Part shown: positions 32,213 through 39,794 of the stretch, one piece after another
How positions within the stretch are numbered: position 1 is the first letter of the stretch
Layout: each line of letters starts with the position of its first letter
Assembly: GCA_020633495.1 (NCBI GenBank)
Contig: JACKDR010000002.1
Coordinates: forward strand, 62,001 to 126,000
Source: Kofleriaceae bacterium
GTDB taxonomy: Bacteria; Myxococcota_A; Polyangia; Haliangiales; Haliangiaceae
Length of the DNA stretch: 64,000 nt
Direction: 5' to 3'
Program-made: the position numbers and the translations under genes
The notes under the pieces: model-generated
What the model was told of the DNA's origin: nothing
The model's input: only the letters and a program-made list of their open reading frames with translations
The model's database searches: none

Positions 32213-32237
32213 GCATCGCCGGATAGGCCACGCCGGC
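32213..32237 (+). repeat. 25-bp direct repeat, left copy (island boundary)
   Basis: Identical over 25 bases to 35623-35647 inside the oligopeptidase gene; the flanks differ on both sides. The two copies bracket the lower-GC block of small unknown genes. The core reads GCCGGATAGGCCACGCCGGC. This copy is non-coding and looks like a scrap of the oligopeptidase gene. Confidence 0.85.
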
Positions 32238-32255
32238 AGCCACGGTCAGCTCCGC

Positions 32256-32681
32256 TCACCTGCTGCCAACGTCGGGAGCAGGCGTCGCCTCGAGAATCCT
32301 GGTTCCCTCATCTTGCACCGCCTCTCGGAGTTCCAGTCGTCCGCCGTTGCCGAACTCCACGAGCAGTTCGCAATCGGCCATCCGGATCGAAGACACGGTC
32401 GTATCAATCACGTGAAGAGATTCGCCGAGGTCAACATATATGTCTCCGTCCAGGAGATCGTCCTCGGGTTCTGGTGCGTGGCCTTCTGCCCAGAACAAGC
32501 ACCCCGCGTCGATGTAAAAGCGATGCCAGACACCCGAGAGCTGGATGTACATCGGGCCCACGAAGCCCGCCCTGGTGTTCATCACCGCAACGAAGGCACC
32601 GCATACAGAACCGACCAGTTCCGGGATGCTCGTTGCTTCGTGTTGGCGTCTGATGGATGAGGTCGTCATGTCAGAGTCCAC
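32256..32681 (-). CDS. Hypothetical protein of the low-GC island
   Basis: 141 residues from GTG 32681, preceded on the - strand by GAGGAA about ten bases upstream; an ATG four codons in is an alternative. The sequence is a soluble alpha/beta protein without a signal peptide (VWHRFYIDAGCLFWAEGH ... ADCELLVEFGNGGRLELRE). I recognise no family. The size and the run of similar small acidic proteins resemble immunity-gene clusters (inference only). GC content is clearly below the window average. Confidence 0.65.
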   Translation of the reverse strand: MDSDMTTSSIRRQHEATSIPELVGSVCGAFVAVMNTRAGFVGPMYIQLSGVWHRFYIDAGCLFWAEGHAPEPEDDLLDGDIYVDLGESLHVIDTTVSSIRMADCELLVEFGNGGRLELREAVQDEGTRILEATPAPDVGSR

Positions 32682-32872
32682 TGCGGCGCTTCCTCGCCGA
32701 GCCCGACCACGTCGTCGACGTCGAGCGCGTCTGCGAGCCAGTGTGCCAGAATCAGCTCCTTTCGCCGCTCGAGACCTCGTCCCGCGATGCGGTCCTTCCC
32801 CCGCGCTACCTCGATGCCAGGTCAGCCCACCGCGCCCTCAACCCGAAGGCGCACAACCACTGCGCGAGCTAC

Positions 32873-33274
32873 TCATCCGGGAGCCGCGCGCCTGCCCATC
32901 GGCTTCCAGTCGCGACCCGCGCGCCATTCGAGATGATTCGCGATGATGAGGTGGTCGCAGCAACCGGTTCCCCAGTCCCGAGCATCGGCGGAACGAAACG
33001 CCACGGCGGGGCCCGAGTGGAGCTCGGCCAACCCCGTCCATTTCGGCGACAGTTCGACCATTGCGCTCACCTGGCTGACATCACGCATCTCGCCGAGCGG
33101 GAAGCCGCCAGGTAGATCGACGTATTCGACGTCCCTGGCGACGAGGCTGAAGAAGTCACCGTATCCATCGAACTCGCCGTGCAGACACACGGTGAACGGA
33201 GCGGGCGGGCTGACCATGACCAGGTCCACCTCCCGGCCACGGCAGAACGCACGGACGTCGTCGAGCTCGAGCAT
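32873..33274 (-). CDS. Hypothetical protein of the low-GC island
   Basis: 133 residues, cytoplasmic, acidic. Begins MLELDDVRAFCRGREVDLVM. A central part with many aromatics (FDGYGDFFSLVARDVEYVDL) is followed by SPKWTGLAELHSG. No family recognised. It runs in the same direction as its neighbours at 32256 and 33327 but is separated by about 190 and 52 bases of sequence without genes. Codon use is less GC-biased than in the flanking kinase and lipid genes. Confidence 0.6.
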   Translation of the reverse strand: MLELDDVRAFCRGREVDLVMVSPPAPFTVCLHGEFDGYGDFFSLVARDVEYVDLPGGFPLGEMRDVSQVSAMVELSPKWTGLAELHSGPAVAFRSADARDWGTGCCDHLIIANHLEWRAGRDWKPMGRRAAPG

Positions 33275-33326
33275 GTGTGACCTGGAACGATGGATCGCCG
33301 ATCGCGGATCGATGCGTCACAGTACG

Positions 33327-33713
33327 TCAAGCATCGGGCTTGGCGCGACGTGGCGCCAGCCGCCTCACGTACGGGGTGAGATGGAACCATGAATCTGGAT
33401 CGTCGGTGTCGTCGCAGCGCCAGTAGCGAACCCTCGATTCGTGCAGATCCCAGTCCGCTTGGATGTGCACCGAGATGAGATCCCACGCCGCTGGAGCTCG
33501 ACCGTTCGCTTCGACATCGCGGTCCACCGAGGCGAGAATCAGGGCCATCAGCGCTGCCTTGTCCTCACGAGACAGGTCGGGCCTGGCGTAAACGTCAACG
33601 AATTCGCTCAGCCTGCCAGCGTCTGCAAGCTCGACGTCCCAGTCTTGTTCCATCCCCGTGCGTCGCAGAACGAGCATCTCCGAGATTCGGTCGATCGCGC
33701 GGTTGCTCAGCAT
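33327..33713 (-). CDS. Hypothetical protein of the low-GC island
   Basis: 128 residues. ATG 33713 is chosen because GGAG lies seven bases upstream; the ORF stays open beyond but there it runs over the divergent gene at 33753. The helical N-terminal half (MLSNRAIDRISEMLVLRRTG ... FVDVYARPDLSREDKAALMALILASVD) and the C-terminal part (WDLISVHIQADWDLHESRVRYW) suggest a small soluble protein. No family recognised. It is divergent from 33753 with 39 bases between start codons. Confidence 0.65.
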   Translation of the reverse strand: MLSNRAIDRISEMLVLRRTGMEQDWDVELADAGRLSEFVDVYARPDLSREDKAALMALILASVDRDVEANGRAPAAWDLISVHIQADWDLHESRVRYWRCDDTDDPDSWFHLTPYVRRLAPRRAKPDA

Positions 33714-33752
33714 CGTGGTCTCCGACGTTCTCACAGCCAGGAACGTGTCCTC

Positions 33753-33989
33753 ATGAATTCGTCTGCCAAGGTGACGATCTCGCTGACCGGGGACCAGGCT
33801 CTCGTCTTGTTCGCATGGCTGACGCGCGAGGACGGTGGGGCTGGATTGCCCGTCGAGCATCCGGCGGAACAGAACGTCCTGTCGGTGATCGAGGCGCAGC
33901 TCGAGAAGTGCCTCGCCGAGCCTCTGCAGCCTGACTACCTCGACAAGGTGGCTGCGGCGCGCTCACGGATCGTTGCAGGGAAGGACTAG
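33753..33989 (+). CDS. Small helical hypothetical protein
   Basis: 78 residues from ATG 33753: VTISLTGDQALVLFAWLTRE, then PAEQNVLSVIEAQLEKCLAEPL and a final helix. This pattern (a short strand, then DQALVLF and an EQxVL helix) recurs in small bacterial proteins found in gene clusters of immunity type; that is recollection, not a search result. It is the only + strand gene of the island and is divergent from the one at 33327-33713, so both may share a control region of 39 bases. Confidence 0.65.
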   Translation: MNSSAKVTISLTGDQALVLFAWLTREDGGAGLPVEHPAEQNVLSVIEAQLEKCLAEPLQPDYLDKVAAARSRIVAGKD

Positions 33990-34122
33990 CTGCGTGGCCG
34001 ATCTCCGGCCGTGGCGGGGATCCACGCCCCCAACAAGCGATCGAATCCCTCATCGGAGAGGTCTCCGCCACCAACCCGGCACCACGCACCAGCCTCGCGC
34101 ATCGTGCGCAGGTCCATGCTCG

Positions 34123-34581
34123 TCAGCCAGTCGCAAGGAAGCGCGTCCGCATGGCGACGACTCGCTCGGCCCATTCGTCAGACCTTCGCATCGCGTCGGC
34201 GACGACAAGGAGATCCCGACGATCTGCGATCGCGTACACCTGATCCGCGATGTCGGAGGTGAGGAGGTGGTCGAAGTGAAACGACCCTTCGAATCCGAAC
34301 CATGCGATCTCGGCTCCACGATGGACGGCTTCACGCAGGCAATGCTCGAGGTACGAGCCCAGCGGCTCTGGCACGGTCGCGAATGCCGCGTCGTATGCGA
34401 CGACGTGACGACCTGGCAGCACGCCTGGAGGAGCCTCTAGCCGGAAGCTACGCACCCGCTCCGGCCTTCTGAGGTCGTCGCCCATCCTGAGCGCAGGCGC
34501 AATCTCGACGGACGTGACAACGAACATGGAGAGCACGGCCCCGGAGCCGCTCCACATGAGGCTTTGACGAATCGTGGTCAT
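34123..34581 (-). CDS. Hypothetical protein of the low-GC island
   Basis: 152 residues from ATG 34581, which has GGGAG six bases upstream; the longer frame to 34719 lacks such a site. The sequence MTTIRQSLMWSGSGAVLSMF leads into a mixed alpha/beta protein with RGAEIAWFGFEGSFHFDHLL and a helical end. No recognised family and no signal peptide. The next gene in the same direction begins 146 bases upstream. Confidence 0.62.
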   Translation of the reverse strand: MTTIRQSLMWSGSGAVLSMFVVTSVEIAPALRMGDDLRRPERVRSFRLEAPPGVLPGRHVVAYDAAFATVPEPLGSYLEHCLREAVHRGAEIAWFGFEGSFHFDHLLTSDIADQVYAIADRRDLLVVADAMRRSDEWAERVVAMRTRFLATG

Positions 34582-34727
34582 CACGCTCCCGTCGGGATGC
34601 CTGTCCAGCGTCCGGAACCATCGCCGAGAGTGTCTGGAGACGCCTCGCGGCGCATCGATGACCTCGTGTCCATCAGCGCTTTCTCCGGCACGCAGGGGAG
34701 GCCGCGGGGCGAGGAGCACGCACAGTG

Positions 34728-35294
34728 CTATCGGAATCGACCATGAGCACCTTCAAGCCGTCCTGTAGCGACGTCGATACGAACACGGGACCCGTCATCA
34801 TCGTCGATAGCGACCTCCAGCCACCCAGCCTGGATGGTGGCCACTCGCATTCCATCGATTGCGATGCGTCCGGTGCTCCACTGCCGACCATGACGTCCGT
34901 ACGCTGCGATCTCCCATGGGTCGGCGATCAAGATCAGCCCGTGCTCCGGGACGGGTCGCAGCCATACGACCATCCCAGAGCCGATTTCCTCGTACTGCTC
35001 AGGATGCTCGATGTCGACCAGATATGCCGCTCCTCCGCACACCACGCAGAGCTTCGTGGGGGCCGGCCAGGTGAACAACGCGGGTCTTCCTGACTTGGTG
35101 AGGTCACCGCAGCGAAAGAGCCCTGTCCACGCGGGGCCATTCGTGGGCACGACTTGAATCTCGATGCTCGAGCGACCAGCGCGGGGCGTCCTCGGAAACT
35201 CGTATGTATGTTCCCGTTCGTCACATGATCGCGCCGAGCCGATCGCGTAGTCGTGAGTGAACGCGAACTCCAATACCATGTCGTGATTGCTCAT
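34728..35294 (-). CDS. Hypothetical protein of the low-GC island
   Basis: 188 residues from ATG 35294. Strand-rich soluble protein: CVVCGGAAYLVDIEHPEQYE, MVVWLRPVPEHGLILIADPW, IAAYGRHGRQW and IDGMRVATIQAGWLEVAIDD, which looks like two to three beta-propeller-like repeats. Function unknown. It ends the island next to the 3' end of the oligopeptidase gene, with 98 bases between them. Confidence 0.65.
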   Translation of the reverse strand: MSNHDMVLEFAFTHDYAIGSARSCDEREHTYEFPRTPRAGRSSIEIQVVPTNGPAWTGLFRCGDLTKSGRPALFTWPAPTKLCVVCGGAAYLVDIEHPEQYEEIGSGMVVWLRPVPEHGLILIADPWEIAAYGRHGRQWSTGRIAIDGMRVATIQAGWLEVAIDDDDGSRVRIDVATGRLEGAHGRFR

Positions 35295-35392
35295 GGATCA
35301 GGCTTGAAGATGCAGTGTCCGCTGATGTCTGTCCTGCCCGAGATCGATGGCCTTGTGAAGATCCTGTAGCCCGCCAGCGGGGCGGCGCGGCG

Positions 35393-37640
35393 TCAGTCGT
35401 GGACGCTGGCTGCGGCGCCGCCCAGCTGTTGCAGCAGGAACGCGTAGACATCCGCGGTCGCCGCATTGTCCTGATCCCGCGTCGAGCCGGCGCCGTGACC
35501 GGCGTCGCCGTCGACGCGGAGCAGGATCGGCTTGCCGCTGGTCGTCGAGACCTGCAGGCGAGCGACCATCTTCGCGCTGGCCCACGGCGGGACGCGGTGG
35601 TCGTTGAGCCCGACGCTGAAGAGCATCGCCGGATAGGCCACGCCGGCGGCGATGTGCTGGTAGGGATCGATCTCCAGGATCGATCGGAACCCTGCCTCGG
35701 TCTCCGGGTCACCCAGATCGGCCTTCTGGTTGGCGCCGTTCTCCGCATGCAGCATCCGGATCGGATTGACCTCGCCAGCCGCGATCCATACCGCAGCGAA
35801 CAGATCGGGTCGATCCGTGACCGCTCGACCGACGAGAATCCCACCCGCGCTGGCACCGCGGGCTGCGACTCGCGCTGCGCCGGTGTAGCCACGATCGATC
35901 AGGTACTGGGCGCAGGCCTCGAGATCGTGGACCCCGTTCATCTTGTGCTCGAGACTGCCGTCCAGCTGCCACTGATGGCCCTTCTCACCACCGCCGCGCA
36001 CGTGGCACACCGTCATCACACCGCCGCGCGCGAGCCATGGCAGCCACGTCGGGTCGAACGAGGGACGGTTCGAGCGGCCGTACGCGCCGTAACCCCTGAC
36101 GATGGTCGGCGCCGTCCCGTCCAGCGCCAGGTCGCCGCGCCGCAGGATCGTGAGAGGGATCGCCGTCCCGTCGGGGTTCACGGCGTCGACCTCCTCGACG
36201 ACGACCCCGCTGAAGTCAGCGGTGGACTCGTCGGACAGGACCGGTCCGGTCAGGCTCCGACTGGCGATGTCGACCGCATAGTAGCCCGCGGCGTGGGTCC
36301 AGCCCTCGAGCCTGACCCAGGCGCCATCGGCCCGCTGATCGGTGACCAGACGGTCGACCGTGCCGTCGAACGGTAGCGGCAGCGCGCGTGCCCCCTTGGC
36401 GTCGGCGCCCTTCCACGCCTTGCGCAGGACCTCCGACTGCGATCCCTGTGCGCGCGACACGTAGAGCGCGTCGCCCGAGACCGCCATTCCGGTGATCACC
36501 GCCTCGGGATCCTCGGCGACCTCGATCCGCGCCTGCGCCAGGTCTGGATGCGCGAGCGGCACGGACAGCACGCGCCCGTTGGCCGCACCCGCGACGCTCT
36601 GCAGGTACAGGCGCTCACCGTGGATGGCGACTTCGTAGATGCCGTCGGCGTATTCAGCGACCGCCTTCCATGGCGTCTTGCCCGCGCCGGTGCGATCGAG
36701 ATCGGCGAGCTTCGCCACCGAGACACGCAGCTCGCGCCGGGCGCCTGCGCCGAAGGCCACCATCCACGCGCTCGAGCCAGCCGGCACCTCGACAAAGGTC
36801 AGCTCCTCGGCTTTCATGGGCATCGCGCCCTGCTCGCCGCCCAGCACCTGCACGTCGCTGGACCCCGGCTCGCCGAGCACGTGCAGCCACGTCGTCATCC
36901 CGAGGATCGGATCGACGCCCTCCTGGGCCGGCGCCATGCGGGTGTAGAAGAAGCCGCTGCCGTCGGGCAGCCAGTCGGCGGTGAACTCGCCCCAGATGCG
37001 CTCGATGACGTCGGGGCGGACCTCGCCGGTCGCGACGTCGAGAACGTGGAGCTCGGAGACCTCCCCGCCGCCCATCGACACGTCGTACGCCAGCAGCGCG
37101 CCGTCGCGCGACGGCGCGTAGCTGTTCAGGGCCGCGTGCCCCCCCCGAGCCCTCGATCGTCGCGGGATCGACCAGCACCCGCTCGCTGCCGTCCGCCTCG
37201 CGCACCACCAGCGTCGACAGCTGCGCCCCCGCGGCGATCCGGCGGAAGAACGCCCGCCCACCCGCCATCCTGACGCCGTCGACCGACGTCGAACGCTCTC
37301 CGACCTCACGCAGGCTGGCCAAGATCGTGTCCCGCTCGGCGAGCCCGTCCAGATACTGCGCCGCGTACTCGCCCTGCTCGCGCATCCAGCGATCGCGTTC
37401 CTCCGCCTCGTCCTCCATCCACCGGTACGGATCGGTCACCGTGACCCCGAAGATGGTCTCCGAGACCTCCCCCGTCCGCGCCACCGGCGGCCCCGCCGGG
37501 GCAGAGTCCGGCTCGACCGTGGACGTGACTCCGGCGTCCGCGGCAACGGCGGGTGAAGCGCCGCCCGTCGGCGGCGGCGCCGCGTGACCACAGCCGACGT
37601 GCACGAGCACGACTCCGAACAAACACCAACGCATCCTCAT
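35393..37640 (-). pseudogene. Prolyl oligopeptidase (S9A family), exported, frameshifted at a C8 tract
   Basis: Serine peptidase with an N-terminal beta-propeller and a C-terminal alpha/beta-hydrolase. ATG 37640 starts a lipoprotein-like signal (LFGVVLVHVGC), followed by VTDPYRWMEDEAEERDRW typical of the family. The frame breaks within eight consecutive C (37139-37146; G on the coding strand). Removing one base joins the halves as SGGHAALNSYAPSRDG and restores a protein of about 748 residues. The catalytic Ser lies in RGASAGG, Asp in LNDHRVPPW and His in GDAGHGAGS. As written, the C-terminal part (35393 to about 37140) is intact but has no proper start. Either a sequencing or assembly error, or a slippage-prone switch. 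The C-terminal portion contains the right copy of the 25-bp repeat. Confidence 0.85.
35623..35647 (+). repeat. 25-bp direct repeat, right copy (inside oligopeptidase gene)
   Basis: Exact match to 32213-32237. Here it is coding on the - strand (around AYPAMLFS of the hydrolase domain), so this is probably the original copy and the left one the derived scrap. The distance between copies is 3410 bases. Confidence 0.85.
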
Positions 37641-38082
37641 GGCGCCGACCCTACTCGAAGACTGACGCCATCGGAATCAGAAGATGCGCGCGATGCAGCC
37701 CGCCCCGCGGCGGTGTTCATCCGCGTCTGCTGACCTCCGCTTCGCCCAGCTCGCGAAGATGCCCCGCCTAGTAGATCGTGCGCCGATCGTCGCGTCGAGA
37801 TCGTGAGTGGTTCGACGTTTGCCAGGTTCACGCCGCAGGGGTGATGGCTTGTCCGGTCGCCGGACAGCAGGTGCGGCGGGGGTGCATCGAAGGCGGGTTC
37901 ATGGTGAGCGGGGAGCAGGGAGACGGCCCGACTCGGAATCAGGGGCACGGGCAGCGACGTGGGCGCGGCGGGGCCGGCTGCCGCGGGTGCAGGTCGCCGG
38001 CAGGTCAGCGAATGGAGGGGTGAAACCGGGGTCGGCTCGCGGTGTCCATGGTCTTGCGATGCGGTGCGCTATCCTCGAGGTC
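37641..38082. other. 442-base divergent intergenic region
   Basis: Separates the oligopeptidase (-) and a lipoprotein gene (+). I see no gene with native codon use, no hairpin element and no convincing promoter; ORFs crossing it lack a ribosome-binding site and start inside the region without conserved features. Confidence 0.45.
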
Positions 38083-39555
38083 ATGCTGCGAAGGTCCTTG
38101 CCCGTGGTTGCCGGGGTCGTCGTGGCCGCGGGATGCGGCGGGCCGAAGCCCGCGGCCCGGGTGAGCCGGGCGCCGGTGGCGGTCGATGCGGGGGTGGCGG
38201 CGGCGCCGGTGGACGCGGCGCCGGAGCAGCCGCTGGGGATCGACTGGGCGCACGCGAAGTACGCGACGGACGAGGACGCGCTGGCGCTGTGGGCGAAGAT
38301 GGGGCTGCGGGGCGACAACTTCGAGGACCGGGTCGGGATGATCCCGGAGTCGCCGCCGGCGCTGCGCGAGGCGATGGCGAAGGCGCTGCTGCGGCAGGGC
38401 AACTTCGCGTGTCCGACGTCGCCGCCGCCGGCGTGCGTCGACGCCGATCTGGACGCGCAGCTGGCCGAGGACGAGATGCACGAGGTCGCGGCGGACGCGA
38501 CGCTCGACGATCCGTGCATGCGCCGGGTCATCGCGCTGTGGGCGCTCGACGAGCTCGACGACGACGTGCTGGGCACCGAGCTGGCGCCGGATCTGATCGC
38601 GCTGGCGGCGCTGCCACCGCCCGAGCACGAGCTCAACCGCGCGGCGCTCTACCGGATCCACGATCCGACGATGGCGCTGCAGGCGATCGCCGCGGCCAAG
38701 GCGGCGCACAACGACGAGGTCGCCGACGACAACCTCGGCGGGATGGACGTGACGACGCTGGCCCACGCGGCGATCGATCTGCACGTCGACGGTGCGGTGC
38801 TGCAGATCGGCGCCGACGAGGCGACGCTGCCGGTGTTCGAGGCCGCGGTGGTGGACCCGCTGCTGCGGCGCGACACCCGCGTCGCGGCGGTGCGCGAGCT
38901 GTCGATGTTCCTGCAGGACGTGTTCGATCCGGGGTCGCCGGTGTACAAGCGCGGAGTCGCGGCGATCGAGCGGGCGCGCGACGGCGCCGACTGCGTCACC
39001 GCGGGGGTCGCGGCGGGCGAGCTGACGACGCTGGGCGCCAAGCCGCCGAAGTCGGCGAAGCTGCGCAGCGAGGCCGACGTGCTGCGCTGGCTGTGCGTCG
39101 AGCTGGCGGGGGCGCCGGGCGAGCGCGACGTGGCGCCCGGGGTGGCGGACCGGTGGCAGAAGGCGTTCGCGCCGGGCGGGGTGGTGCTCGAGCAGACGTT
39201 CGAGGATCCGTACCGCAAGCACGAGCTGAGCGACGAGAACCCGGATGTCCCCGACGCCGACGGCGACGGCTGGCCCGACCTGCCGCCGGAGGAGCTCGAC
39301 CCCGACGGCAACGGCGATCCGTCGACGTGGACCGAGGTGGTGCGGATGCGCGCCGCGGAGCTGCCCGGCAGCGACGCGTGGAGCGAGCTGGTGCGGGCGA
39401 TCGAGAGCTGCGACGCCACGAGCGCGGGTGCCGCCGGTGCCGAGTGCGCCGTGCCGGCGGCGCACGTGCGGTTCCGGTTCGTGTGGGGCAAGGGCCGCGG
39501 CGGTCAACCGGTGATCAAGACGATCGTGCGGACCGAGACGTACGCGGACTGCTGA
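38083..39555 (+). CDS. Large lipoprotein with Asp-rich calcium-binding-like segment
   Basis: 490 residues from ATG 38083; lipobox VVVAAGC (Cys18) predicts anchoring. Most of the protein (about 60-370) is helical and Ala/Leu/Asp-rich, suggesting HEAT-like alpha repeats (for example ALPPPEHELNRAALYRIHDP, AAVRELSMFLQDVFDPGSP). Residues about 390-425 carry DVPDADGDGWPDLPPEELD followed by DPDGNGDP, the loop pattern of thrombospondin-type-3 or EF-hand-like calcium sites. No specific family recognised. The frame is open upstream to 37807, but the lipobox fixes the start. Its 3' end faces the MMPL gene, with repeat elements between. Confidence 0.75.
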   Translation: MLRRSLPVVAGVVVAAGCGGPKPAARVSRAPVAVDAGVAAAPVDAAPEQPLGIDWAHAKYATDEDALALWAKMGLRGDNFEDRVGMIPESPPALREAMAKALLRQGNFACPTSPPPACVDADLDAQLAEDEMHEVAADATLDDPCMRRVIALWALDELDDDVLGTELAPDLIALAALPPPEHELNRAALYRIHDPTMALQAIAAAKAAHNDEVADDNLGGMDVTTLAHAAIDLHVDGAVLQIGADEATLPVFEAAVVDPLLRRDTRVAAVRELSMFLQDVFDPGSPVYKRGVAAIERARDGADCVTAGVAAGELTTLGAKPPKSAKLRSEADVLRWLCVELAGAPGERDVAPGVADRWQKAFAPGGVVLEQTFEDPYRKHELSDENPDVPDADGDGWPDLPPEELDPDGNGDPSTWTEVVRMRAAELPGSDAWSELVRAIESCDATSAGAAGAECAVPAAHVRFRFVWGKGRGGQPVIKTIVRTETYADC

Positions 39556-39588
39556 GGGGCGGGGGCGGCAAAGGTGCGCGGCAAGGTG

Positions 39589-39648
39589 CCCGCCCTCTCG
39601 ACTCCGGGGTCGCTGCTTCGCAGCTCCCCCTCCGCTCGAGGTGAGCGG
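39589..39648 (-). repeat. Hairpin repeat element, copy E4 (- orientation)
   Basis: A full-length element 26 kb from the GIY-YIG gene, in the same orientation as R3: on + it starts CCCGCCCTCTCGACTCCGG and ends CCGCTCGAGGTGAGCGG. Its hairpin GCTGC-TTC-GCAGC (39612-39624) differs from R3 by paired changes. Located between convergent gene ends. Confidence 0.85.
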
Positions 39649-39677
39649 TGGGGGGGCATCGAAAGCGCCGCACAGCT

Positions 39678-39786
39678 CCGCTCGAGGTGAGCGGCACAGG
39701 GGGCATCGAGTCTGCTGCCAGTGACCCCTCCGCTCGAGGTGAGCGGCGCAGCGGCGATCGATGGCGGCGTTCCGCTCGACGAGCGG
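39678..39786 (-). repeat. Three partial copies of the repeat-element end
   Basis: CCGCTCGAGGTGAGCGG occurs exactly at 39678-39694 and 39730-39746, the same end as in E4 (39632-39648). A degenerate form CCGCTCGACGAGCGG, a perfect palindrome, lies at 39772-39786, nine bases from the stop of the MMPL gene. Spacing is about 46-52 bases, suggesting a decayed tandem array. Confidence 0.8.
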
Positions 39787-39794
39787 CAACCGGA

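Noticed and set aside
33986..34174. A 62-residue - strand frame in the low-GC island (RVGGGDLSDEGFDRLLGAW part looks protein-like)
   Set aside because: It has no ribosome-binding site, overlaps the gene at 34123 in another phase and is too short to judge; it may be a fragment of a decayed gene.
32213..35647. Prophage or integrative element with attachment sites
   Set aside because: The 25-bp repeats resemble att sites, but there is no integrase, tRNA or phage gene inside; kept only as a recombination footprint.
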